From an uncultured Lachnospiraceae bacterium (lineage in GTDB: Bacteria; Bacillota; Clostridia; Lachnospirales; Lachnospiraceae): 64,000 bases of DNA. Within the stretch, counting starts at the first letter, position 1. Each line of letters opens with the position of its first letter. Shown here piece by piece: positions 42,844-51,102 of this stretch. The notes below the pieces were generated by a model, which ran no database searches, was not told the origin of the DNA, and saw only the letters and a list, made by a program, of their open reading frames with translations. A program made the position numbers and the translations under genes. The stretch covers positions 1 to 64,000 of the forward strand of contig CACWKX010000016.1 of NCBI GenBank assembly GCA_902761585.1, given 5' to 3'.

Positions 42844-43128
42844 ACTCGATTCCCCCTTGTCGTAATTGTCCGATAGAACCCCCTTCTCCTGCCTGATTCG
42901 ACCGGATCATCATTTGATTGTTATTTTATTTTATCATCTGTTAACCTATGGTGTTTCTGGGAAACTGAACAAAATTTAACCATTATGATTGTTTATTCTT
43001 CCGATTAAATTAGGCATGATTCCTTCCTCGGAACCGTCCAAACACATATGAAAAGTACGATCGTGTTCAGCAATCGGATGATTGTCTCCACTGAGGCTGT
43101 CTCTGCAGAAAAAGCCACGAACAAAGAA

Positions 43129-43170
43129 GAAGCCGGGTGGCTGCAAAATTGATACAGCCCACCCGGCTTC
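43129..43170 (-). terminator. Terminator after the frameshifted binding-protein gene
   Basis: GAAGCCGGGTGG-CTG pairs with CAGCCCACCCGGCTTC, one bulged base, followed on the minus strand by TTCTTTGT. The rest of 42844-43182 holds the AT-rich promoter area of the Ig gene and no other gene. Confidence 0.8.
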
Positions 43171-43182
43171 CTGCTGAATATT

Positions 43183-44494
43183 TCACTCATCCACAATATC
43201 CTGTGCGTCGGCGCAAAAGTCCTCTGTCGTGATTTCTCCGGCAATATACTTGTGGAACAGCGCTCCTATACTCTTAATTCCGCTCATCGGATTATCCGTA
43301 AAGTACCGCGGCAAAAGCTCACACGTGTTGACATAGGAACGAACCACCTCTATATCCGGGATATTCAAACTTCCATGCCTGAGAATATCAAGTCTTGCAG
43401 GGGCGTGCTGGATGCAATTACTGTAATACTCGGCTCCATCATCGCCTGTAATATATCGAATAAATGCTTTTGCGGCGTCCTTATGTGAAGAAGAGCGGTT
43501 GATCGAAAACTGCCAGGTCGCAATGGTTGTCTTCTTTTCGTAAAACCCCGGGAATACTGCTGACATGAATTCCCTCATCTGAATAGGCTCCGGAATTTAA
43601 AAGAATATTCATCGCCCCGCTGTACAGATAGATGCATCCGTATCTTCCATCGATGAACTTCTGTTCCATCTGGTCATACTGATCAAACACCTGGTCTTCC
43701 GGAGTCTGTCCGTTTTCCGCAAGATCCTTGAGATACTGAACCGCTGACCGGCTGTTCTCATTATCCCAGTCCAGATAATCGCCGCCAAACAGGTTGACTG
43801 TCTGAAAGAGATCATTATAAGCGTATGACTGCTCCCAGGCCGAACCATAAGCATATCGGTTCTCGCCATAATCCGTTTCCAGAAAATGTTCGAACCGGTC
43901 TTCTGTATTCATATCAGAAACCCCAGCCTCTTCCAGAAACTTCTGGTTTATCCAGAACATCATGATGTCCAGCATGTACGGCGCGGAGTATACCTCCCCC
44001 TCATACATACAGACCTTCTGAAAGTATTCCTCCGAAAAACTGCTTCTGATACCCTCCGACAGAACATCTTCCCCAAGCGGCTCCAGATACCCTTTGGGAA
44101 TATATTCCGACGCCATCTCGTCGTTGATTGCAATCAGATCCACATCCTGGTTCCATGATGTCAGCAGGTTTGACACCTGCGCCTCCCGGCTTTCCGCATC
44201 CTGGGAGGTCGCTTCCAGCCGGATCTTCATTCCCAGCTTTTTTCCGGTTTCCTCTATGAATCCCTGAAATTCATCCACAAATGCATCGGGTGTCAGAATG
44301 GTCAGAATTTGCTCCTCCTCGGTCATGCAAGAATCATCTTCTGTCCGGTATTCACCCTGCCCATGCTGTCGAAAAACCCGGAAGACCACAAAACAGGAAA
44401 CCAGCGCAATGGCGCTTGCAAAAGCAATCCCTGTCTTTCCTCTTATATTCTTCTCACCTCTTCGGTCGACAGGATTCCTGAAGCCTCTGTTCAT
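43183..44494 (-). pseudogene. ABC solute-binding lipoprotein, frameshifted
   Basis: A family 1 sugar-binding protein in two overlapping frames: 44494 to about 43590 and about 43578 to 43183. The N-terminal frame has a signal with lipobox LVSC and continues to YLYSGAMNILLNSGAYSD; the second frame carries on with SAVFPGFYEKKTTIATW and QFSINRSSSHKDAAKAFIRY, the expected continuation. A single indel near 43575-43600 explains it. The frame remains open to 44611 but the start at 44494 lies just after the GH172 stop. Unlike the two other binding proteins in the window it does have a lipobox. No intact permease genes accompany it. Confidence 0.8.
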
Positions 44495-44507
44495 GACCCT
44501 GGAAGAC

Positions 44508-45608
44508 TTATCTGGGCCATCTGTCCTCCGCATGAGGGAACTCCGGGAAGGGGCTGTGAGGAAGCTGCTGGTACCAGTAGGCGACAGAAGCCACATCGTC
44601 CTGTCTCTCAAACAAGCCTCTGTACCCGACGCCGATCTGCTGAATCGTCACACGGATGTCCCTGCTGAACGCAATCGGATCCTCTATATGCCACCTGTAG
44701 AACCCCCTCTGTGGCATGATATCATCGTTGTGATACAGGTTATGCTCTGTGTCATGGCTGGAATAGTACGGATAGCCCAGATAGGGTGTACAGTACTGCT
44801 GCTCAACCGTTTTTCCATTCTCCTGTCTGGCGAAACTCCAGGAGCCGCCAAAATAGTCCTCCGTACCAGTTCCGCATATTGTCGGATAGTCACGGTCGCC
44901 ATCCAGATAGAACTTGACCTCTCCTTCGCCGTACCAGTATCGCTCCAGCGTTGTCAGCGCCAGATAGGTTCCGACGTACTGCCCTCTTCCCTCCACTCCG
45001 TCGAGGATGGTGTAATCAATGCCTTTCCGGGTGATCTTCTCCCTGCGCCACTGCGCATGGAAGTACAGTACATCTTCCGGAAGGGATTCCACCAAGCTGT
45101 AATCCACCTGGTAAAAGAAGGCTGGAACCGGATTTTTATGCTGGTTTTCCAGCTCAATCCGAGCACTCTTTCTGAACGGCATCTGGAAATAACAGTTCAG
45201 TCCCCGGTTCGGCACCACTGCAATTGGCAGCGAGTTGACCATGCAGGCTCTTCCGAACCCGCAGCAAAAGAAGTCTCCAAGCGGTACCTCCACCGACGGA
45301 AGTATCTCATCATCCCAGTAAAAGCGAAGCACCAGATCCCGCAGGACAAAGCAGTCCGCGTCCGTCGTTTTGTACGGCACGGTAATCCAGATGTGCCGGA
45401 TGATACCGGGGCCTTCAATTGCCGCGAGATTCACCCTCGCGCCGGAAGGGATATCATGCAGACAGGGTGCTCCCTTCCGGGACGGTCCAAGTCCGCTTGC
45501 CGCCATACCACCCCTGCCCTTCTCTCCGGTTGGGTTTTCTGCATTGATGGACCGACTTTCCATATGCTGATCCAGAAACAAATTCCCGAGTGATGTATAT
45601 CCGCTCAT
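44508..45608 (-). CDS. GH172 (DUF2961) family protein
   Basis: A 366-residue protein of the DUF2961 family, now glycoside hydrolase family 172, whose characterised members act on fructofuranose or D-arabinofuranose linkages. The family motifs SINAENPTGEKGRGGMA near the N-terminus, TDADCFVLRDLVLRFYWD, and CGTGTEDYFGGSWSF are clear. No signal peptide, so it would work on imported oligosaccharides. Its ATG overlaps the stop of an upstream permease remnant by four bases. The following binding-protein gene is frameshifted, so this is the only intact member of a decayed uptake locus. Confidence 0.88.
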   Translation of the reverse strand: MSGYTSLGNLFLDQHMESRSINAENPTGEKGRGGMAASGLGPSRKGAPCLHDIPSGARVNLAAIEGPGIIRHIWITVPYKTTDADCFVLRDLVLRFYWDDEILPSVEVPLGDFFCCGFGRACMVNSLPIAVVPNRGLNCYFQMPFRKSARIELENQHKNPVPAFFYQVDYSLVESLPEDVLYFHAQWRREKITRKGIDYTILDGVEGRGQYVGTYLALTTLERYWYGEGEVKFYLDGDRDYPTICGTGTEDYFGGSWSFARQENGKTVEQQYCTPYLGYPYYSSHDTEHNLYHNDDIMPQRGFYRWHIEDPIAFSRDIRVTIQQIGVGYRGLFERQDDVASVAYWYQQLPHSPFPEFPHAEDRWPR

Positions 45609-45721
45609 GCCTTCACGCCCCCTGCCATAATGCCATCCATGATCTGCTTCTCAAAGATTGCGGCACACTCCATTATCTTCACCCAGTGCGGATACAACAG
45701 CCATATTCCTTCAACAATGCC
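45605..45721 (-). pseudogene. C-terminal remnant of a MalG-type ABC permease
   Basis: A 39-codon open stretch after an in-frame TGA that ends FEKQIMDGIMAGGVKA-stop. The ending is that of CUT1 permeases (compare FQKYFTQGIALGAVKG in the sialate permease). Its TGA overlaps the GH172 ATG as ATGA, the signature of an operonic junction. The rest of the permease is missing. Confidence 0.65.
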
Positions 45722-45767
45722 TCAAGAATAAATATGGACAGCCGTGACATTTTGCAGTGCGCTTCAT

Positions 45768-47780
45768 TCAATCCGCCTCTGTAACAGCCTCAGTCTGGCT
45801 CTCCGCCGAAAGACTCTGTTCTGCCTGCTGCTGTGCCTCCACCGCAGCTTCCTTGCTCAGGCCGATATTCTCCGTGATCACATTCCAGATGTCAGAGCTC
45901 TCAAACCCAAGCGCCCAGGCGGCTGTTCCGGCAAGATCATACTGCGGGATCAGCCGGACCTTTGCCGCAATCGAGTCGGCATCCTCAATCCAGATCTGGC
46001 AGCGGACCCCATCATTCGTCGTCCAGTCTGCGTAGCGCTGGAAAGCCGAGGCATCAAATACAGGTGTAACATTCCAGCTCTGGAGCGTCTTCTGGACACC
46101 GGCCATGGACAGCACCTCACTGGTGGTGGTCCGGGCGCCGTCCTCTCCGCTGGATGTATACCAGATTCTGGTGTAGAACGGGATCGCGGAAATCAGCTTT
46201 TCAGCCGGGACTCCCTGGCTGATACTCTCCTCAATCGCACGCTGCTCATAGGTTAGAGAAGCAACCGAGCCTGCATCCGAGCCGGAGTAATGCTCGTCAT
46301 ACCCCATGTTAATGAGGTAGTCCGCCACCGTTGCGATCTCTTTCCGATTCATCCACTGGTTGAAATCATAGGGCGGCTTGATGTCGACCGACAAGACAAG
46401 CTTGTTCAGCCGGCATTCGATGGAGAGCTCCCGGACAAACTGCACATAGGCGAGCGCATCCGCCTCCTCCATGTATTCAAAATCGAGGTTGATGCCGTCA
46501 AGTCCCAGCTTCAGGGCATCATCGACAAGTACACCGATTGCATTCCTTCTCGAGGCTGTCGAAGCCAGCACGGCGGAGGTATCCATCTCGCTCGAGAAAT
46601 CCGACACCAGCCCCCAGACCTGCAGTCCTTTTTTGTGGGCAGCCTTCACATACTTTTTCGACCCGATTGAGGAAATGTTGCCGTCGTTATCCGTCAGGGA
46701 AAACCAGGTCGGTGAGATCACGTTGACCCCTGACATCTGCGCGGTCATATCGGACAAGGTATCGTTTCCATCCTTCGAGGACACCTGGTGCCAGACCAGT
46801 GTCACCTTTCCGTCCATCGTGATAGACGGGTATTCCTGCGCCGGAATATCCGTTGTGACATTCTCCGTTGTCGGTTCCGCCATCCGCCCGGACTTCACAT
46901 AGCCGATGTAGCCATCCTTCGTCAGAACCTTCATCCAGTGAGAAAGCTGATCCAGAACCAATACCCTGTCGCCCTTGGCAAGCGTCGTCAGGATCGGGCT
47001 TTTGATGCCGCCCCTGTAGCGGACAGCCGCCTCCTTGACCGACTTCGCCGCCAGCTGTTCTCCCCATTTGTACCGAATCAGGACATGACCGCCATTATTA
47101 TCTCCCTTCTTCCATGTGTACTCCACCTGAGTATACTTCTGGAGGAAATCAGCGCTTACATAGAGGCCTGTCGTGTTTCCGCCGTTGCTCTCCTGCGCGT
47201 CCTGCGTGACGCGCTCGCTCCCGGTAATCCGATTGTCATCCGGACGCAGAATAATCACCCGGTCATAGGTTCCCTCACTGACAGGGTCCGTCGTCCGGAC
47301 GCCGTCAATGACGCTGTACGAAGAGGCGTTCACCGGGATCTCAAATTCCTGGGTCGCCGTTGTAAACAACATCCTGGTTGTCCCTTCATCCCAGTAAAAT
47401 CGTCCGTTCAATGTATCGCGCACAATGTTATAAGGAAGATAGAGTGCGTCATCCTTCACAATCGCACGCTCATTCACCAGCTGGTCTCCCAGAATGAGCG
47501 CAGCTTCGTCCTGCTGCAGCTGCCCGAAGTAGGCTTCATCGGACATCCGCCTGTTGGTTGGTGTATTCCGGATGATCAGAACGCCAGTCCCAAAAAGCAG
47601 CAGAGCAAGGAAAAATGCGGCCAGTGCCTTCCGGCTTCCCCTGCCGCCCTTTCTTCGCAAGACTGTGCTGCTGCTCCCCGATGAAGGCATCTGGCTGTCC
47701 GCCTTGCGGTCATCTGTGATTTCTGTATGATCCGTTTTTTTCACACCAGACTGTTTCTCATTCAATTCTGATTTTTCCAT
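45768..47780 (-). CDS. Membrane-anchored GH18 protein with SH3 domain
   Basis: A 670-residue protein: cytoplasmic tail, one N-terminal membrane helix (about residues 50-70, ALAAFFLALLLFGTGVLII), a copper-amine-oxidase-N-like region, a bacterial SH3 domain (YRGGIKSPILTTLAKGDR), and a glycoside hydrolase 18 domain. The GH18 catalytic strand reads DGINLDFEY, with the proton-donor Glu kept and the third Asp replaced by Asn. Relatives include YaaH/SleL cortex hydrolases. The C-terminus is Gln/Ala/Glu rich. AAGGA precedes the ATG at 47780. Peptidoglycan or chitin-like substrate is inference. Confidence 0.88.
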   Translation of the reverse strand: MEKSELNEKQSGVKKTDHTEITDDRKADSQMPSSGSSSTVLRRKGGRGSRKALAAFFLALLLFGTGVLIIRNTPTNRRMSDEAYFGQLQQDEAALILGDQLVNERAIVKDDALYLPYNIVRDTLNGRFYWDEGTTRMLFTTATQEFEIPVNASSYSVIDGVRTTDPVSEGTYDRVIILRPDDNRITGSERVTQDAQESNGGNTTGLYVSADFLQKYTQVEYTWKKGDNNGGHVLIRYKWGEQLAAKSVKEAAVRYRGGIKSPILTTLAKGDRVLVLDQLSHWMKVLTKDGYIGYVKSGRMAEPTTENVTTDIPAQEYPSITMDGKVTLVWHQVSSKDGNDTLSDMTAQMSGVNVISPTWFSLTDNDGNISSIGSKKYVKAAHKKGLQVWGLVSDFSSEMDTSAVLASTASRRNAIGVLVDDALKLGLDGINLDFEYMEEADALAYVQFVRELSIECRLNKLVLSVDIKPPYDFNQWMNRKEIATVADYLINMGYDEHYSGSDAGSVASLTYEQRAIEESISQGVPAEKLISAIPFYTRIWYTSSGEDGARTTTSEVLSMAGVQKTLQSWNVTPVFDASAFQRYADWTTNDGVRCQIWIEDADSIAAKVRLIPQYDLAGTAAWALGFESSDIWNVITENIGLSKEAAVEAQQQAEQSLSAESQTEAVTEAD

Positions 47781-48244
47781 GGCTGTTATCCTTACGGCTG
47801 ATTTTCCGATTCCTGCAGGGTTGGTTTCGCCATCCTGTTCTCTTTCACCGCTGCAGCTGACAGTTCTGCATCGCTTCCGTTCCTGATACAGGTGGCTTAC
47901 CATGATCTGTACGCACAGATGAGATGTTCAGGCTTGTAGATTCAACCGTAAGTATAGCAACCTTTCAGATTCGAGTCGACATCAAACATTCTTAAGATCC
48001 CCGGCAGACTTTGTCACACAACGGGGAAATGGCCGTCCTCCTGTTTCCGTATCTTATGAGAATCCTCCCCGGTCCAGGCATGAATTCCTGAATCCGGAGT
48101 TCCCTTCTTCCGAATCGTTCCAGGGTATCCTGGCCTGTGTCTGCCTGCGGTTTCCTGCCATATTTCTTCTGACCAGTCCTGTGGCTGATTTTGTCTTTCT
48201 GTCTCCTCATATTGTTATTCGTCTGTCTTCGGTGCAGTCCCCTG
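47781..48244. other. Intergenic region without a supported gene
   Basis: This stretch upstream of the GH18 gene contains Arg/Gln-rich open frames but none with a good ribosome site or recognisable family. A short AT-rich part near 47940-48000 may hold the GH18 promoter. Confidence 0.35.
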
Positions 48245-48529
48245 TTATCTGCACCAGCCCGCATAGCTTCTCCTCCTGCAGCGGTATCTGTCCGCTCCGA
48301 CGCGGTTGAGATCAATGCGGCTGATCCGGTGTCCTGCCGGATCAGGGATAAAATCCATCATGTAACTGACTCTTTCCCGCAGGCAGCAGGAAGCAGCTTC
48401 CCATGGCTCCATGCTCTTTCCCTCAAGGCTGATTCTGCAGCCTTCCAGATAGTAGTCACGGAGCATACTGCCCAGTACGTCATCCTGCCGGTTCTGCCTG
48501 CTTCTGGTTTTCTGTTGCTGTACTTTCAT
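48245..48529 (-). CDS. Small protein of unknown function
   Basis: 94 residues starting after an excellent site (AAGGAGGAAGCGTGT then ATG). The centre, LRDYYLEGCRISLEGKSMEP and WEAASCCLRERVSYMMDFIP, looks like a folded mixed domain with three cysteines; the last 15 residues are Arg-rich and may be less constrained. No family recognised. Codon usage and ribosome site argue that it is expressed. Confidence 0.6.
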   Translation of the reverse strand: MKVQQQKTRSRQNRQDDVLGSMLRDYYLEGCRISLEGKSMEPWEAASCCLRERVSYMMDFIPDPAGHRISRIDLNRVGADRYRCRRRSYAGWCR

Positions 48530-49102
48530 ACACGCTTCCTCCTTGCCGGCGGAGGTGCAGATCATGAAAAGGGTGTGATGTATCATTCCGCTTCTGCCGG
48601 CACTTGCAGCCTGCTGCACGCTGAAAACGGTTCTCGATTCTGCAAAGCAGCGGCTAGTCTTTCAGTTATGCGCGGGGGACGTGAGATATAACAGATCTGT
48701 GTCAGATAAGACGGTTGGGCTGCCGGATGGCTGCCCGAATGGTGGTGCGGAGCTCCTCGACATAAGCCACATCCTTTGGCACAGTCTCATGATACATCTG
48801 CACCTTATACAGTGCAATCTAATTGATGTAACATTGAGAAATTGGCAGTGCAGTTCATTTTTTCAAGGCCTGCAGCTGAGGCTTTACCTCCATTTTCCCT
48901 AAAAAATCAGGGAATCCTGCAAGGCAGCATTCCCTGATTTCATCAGAATTGCATATAAAAAGAGATGTTACATATTTTTTGTTACTTCATGTTGCATCGC
49001 CAGACACGCATGTTCCAGGTAATCCGCTTCTGCGAAGCGGCGCCCCTGCTCTGCCGCGTGCACTTCCGTCCAGCCGCCACACGGCCTCGTCCCGCCAGCT
49101 TC
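48530..49102. other. Intergenic region with mecA 3' UTR and terminator
   Basis: No long gene. A 31-codon minus-strand frame (48702-48797, beginning MYHETVPKDVAYVEEL) has AAGGTG close to its ATG and could be a peptide or a gene remnant. The mecA terminator is at 48901-48940; the 160 bases between mecA and it are featureless. Confidence 0.35.
48901..48940 (-). terminator. Terminator of mecA
   Basis: AAATCAGGGAAT pairs with ATTCCCTGATTT, with an inner TGC/GCA helix; TTTTTT follows on the minus strand. Confidence 0.85.
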
Positions 49103-49954
49103 TCAAATAGTCCGAAGCTGCTGCACAGCCTGCCTGTTCACGATGGTTTTCATGTGTTCGCGGAAAAATTCATCCGTTCCGTTCGTGAAATCCATCGGAA
49201 GACCATATTCCGACAGGATATTGCAGATCTGATTAAACCGCTCTGGCTGCGTATCCTCCTTGCGGATCAGCAGATAGTACTCACCGTCATCCGGATTGCG
49301 GTAGAGGGTGTTGCGCCCCTTGTAATCCGGTCCGATATTCTTTGATGCACGGATGATGTTCTCAAGCGAATGGAACATATAGAAGCGTGTGAACCCGTAC
49401 AGTTCCTCCTCTGTCATTGTCCCATTCGGGCCGCTCTGCGCCTTGCCGCCAGCGCTCTTTCCATCACCCGATGCCGGGACAGCAGGCGCGTCCTTCCTGC
49501 GGACAATCGCTGTCCCGCTGATAACCGGCTGGGAGGACTGCTTTCCTTCTTTCTCCTCATCCAACGTCTCGTCTCCATCGAAAAGCTCTTTCAGGCGCTT
49601 CAGAATATCATCCGCTGCCGGCATATCCTTCGCCAGGCTGCTGAAGGAGTAGTCGTCTCCGGACGGATCCCCCGTAAAATGAGCGAAGCGTGAGTCTATC
49701 TCCTCCGGGTTTTTGACCTTCGTGATGATCAGTGTGAGGTTTCCGCCGGAGTCCGGCGTCGCCTCAATCATCAACGGGGCATTATCCAGACGGAAGCCGC
49801 AGTGATTCAAGGCCTCCTTCATCATATCGCGGAACAGGGTACGTGCCTTTCCGCTTCCGTATGTCAGCTCGGAGATCCGGATATCCCTTGCCTTCAGATC
49901 CTCGGGTGTCAGCGTACAGCGTATCTGATTGTCATTGATCTTCTCTATCTTCAT
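49103..49954 (-). CDS. mecA: Adaptor protein MecA
   Basis: A 283-residue adaptor that in Firmicutes delivers proteins such as ComK to the ClpC-ClpP protease. The N-terminal target-binding part (MKIEKINDNQIRCTLTPEDL, then RTLFRDMMKEALNHCGF) is well conserved, a charged linker rich in Ser/Asp (about 90-160) follows, and the C-terminal ClpC-binding half begins near LYGFTRFYMF. Longer than the 218-residue Bacillus protein mainly through the linker. Confidence 0.9.
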   Translation of the reverse strand: MKIEKINDNQIRCTLTPEDLKARDIRISELTYGSGKARTLFRDMMKEALNHCGFRLDNAPLMIEATPDSGGNLTLIITKVKNPEEIDSRFAHFTGDPSGDDYSFSSLAKDMPAADDILKRLKELFDGDETLDEEKEGKQSSQPVISGTAIVRRKDAPAVPASGDGKSAGGKAQSGPNGTMTEEELYGFTRFYMFHSLENIIRASKNIGPDYKGRNTLYRNPDDGEYYLLIRKEDTQPERFNQICNILSEYGLPMDFTNGTDEFFREHMKTIVNRQAVQQLRTI

Positions 49955-50006
49955 TCAATTCCCCTCAGTTCATTCCCCTCTGCTGTCATCCGGTCTCCTG
50001 CAGATA

Positions 50007-50282
50007 TTACTGCGCCTGCGCCTCCAGATATGCATTCAGGCGCTCGAGCAGAAGATCTGGGTCAATCCCATGTACCATTGCCGCCTCTTCCAGAGACTCG
50101 CCCATGGATGCCGGACAGCCGATACAATACATGCCGCCGCCCATCAGGACACCTGCCAGGTTGACATCGACATTGATGATCTCGCCGATGGTCATATCCT
50201 TGGAAACCTTGCGCACTGCCTTCTTCTCAGCCGCAGAATCTATCGTATTCTCCGCTGCTGTATTCTTCACTTCCTCAGCCAT
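50007..50282 (-). CDS. DUF1858 protein with CxxC redox motif
   Basis: A 91-residue protein of the DUF1858 (hybrid-cluster-associated disulfide) family. The domain spans about residues 30-85 (MTIGEIINVDVNLAGVLMGG) and carries CIGCP. A charged N-terminal extension of about 27 residues precedes it. AGGAGG lies before the ATG at 50282. Such proteins are thought to act in redox or Fe-S related chemistry; role here unknown. It is divergent from the small ferredoxin gene. Confidence 0.88.
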   Translation of the reverse strand: MAEEVKNTAAENTIDSAAEKKAVRKVSKDMTIGEIINVDVNLAGVLMGGGMYCIGCPASMGESLEEAAMVHGIDPDLLLERLNAYLEAQAQ

Positions 50283-50593
50283 GTTGTGACCTCCTTTTTT
50301 GTATACACGGATCGTAGCACACATCCGTTCTTTCAGCGAACTGAATCTGAATCCCGTATCCACGATTATAGTATGCGGACTGCGAATGTACAAGATATAT
50401 TTTGCACAATCTAATCACGCATAGCGCCCTTAAATCTGTCATTCCCGTCCCCCGCGCGTCCCTGCAGGCTCTATCCCCTTGTCCGGAGCGGAAGCGTTGA
50501 CCTTCCCAATCCCCCGCATGCCCCTGCAGGCTCCCTACCCGCCTGGGCCATCTGCTTCCGTCGGTGTGTTCGTCTGCCTACCCGAAGTTATGC

Positions 50594-50623
50594 TTGTCTA
50601 AACCTTTTGCATGGTATTAGAAT
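50594..50623 (+). promoter_or_regulatory. Candidate promoter of the ferredoxin gene
   Basis: TTGTCT (50594-50599), 18 bases, TAGAAT (50618-50623). The 150 bases before it (50440-50590) contain C-rich short repeats (CCCCGCGCGTCCCTGCAGGC, CCCCTGCAGGCTCCC) and no gene. Confidence 0.5.
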
Positions 50624-50676
50624 ACAGAAAAGACTCAGGTAATGAGTCATGACTAAGAATACAAGGAGGTGTCACG

Positions 50677-50847
50677 ATGGCTTATACAATCAGCGATGAT
50701 TGCGTATCTTGCGGAACCTGTGCACCGGAGTGCCCGGTCAACGCAATTTCCGAGGGAGATGGCAAGTATGTAATCGATCCGGACGCATGTGTTGAGTGCG
50801 GAACCTGCGCAGAGGTTTGCCCGGTTGGTGCTCCGACCGCTCCATGA
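50677..50847 (+). CDS. 2[4Fe-4S] ferredoxin
   Basis: A 56-residue clostridial-type ferredoxin. Two symmetric cluster motifs are visible: CVSCGTCAPECP (residues 9-20) and CVECGTCAEVCP (about 38-49), separated by the usual linker with KYVIDPDA. AAGGAGGTG precedes the ATG. It carries low-potential electrons for fermentation enzymes such as pyruvate:ferredoxin oxidoreductase and hydrogenase. Single gene between its own promoter and a strong terminator. Confidence 0.96.
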   Translation: MAYTISDDCVSCGTCAPECPVNAISEGDGKYVIDPDACVECGTCAEVCPVGAPTAP

Positions 50848-50884
50848 TCGGCAGCATTCTTACGGCATAACATCAGACATAAAA

Positions 50885-50918
50885 GGAAGTGCTGGCATCT
50901 GTCAGCACTTCCTTTTTT
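50885..50918 (+). terminator. Terminator of the ferredoxin gene
   Basis: GGAAGTGCTG and CAGCACTTCC form a 10-bp stem followed by TTTTTT. Confidence 0.93.
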
Positions 50919-51052
50919 CGTGCGCCCTTTTCGTGCGTTCATGTCTCACCATTCTGTCTGGCTGCCTGCCAACTCCTTCCGGTGCGTCTTGCATGCTGGC
51001 ACGCATGAAAACATCCCCTGGGGGAACATACGACGCAGGCCGCACTCAGAAA

Positions 51053-51082
51053 GGCCAGGCTCCTTCACACCGGAGTCTGGCC
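51053..51082 (-). terminator. Hairpin after glycogen phosphorylase
   Basis: GGCCAG-CTCC and GGAG-CTGGCC pair with one internal mismatch, 20 bases after the stop on the minus strand, then CTTTCTG. Probable end of the ileS-glgP transcript. Confidence 0.6.
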
Positions 51083-51102
51083 CCTTCCGTCTCTTACAGC
51101 TC

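Noticed and set aside
47992-48315. Minus-strand 107-codon Arg/Gln-rich frame
   Set aside because: No ribosome site, biased composition and overlap with the better supported 94-residue gene.
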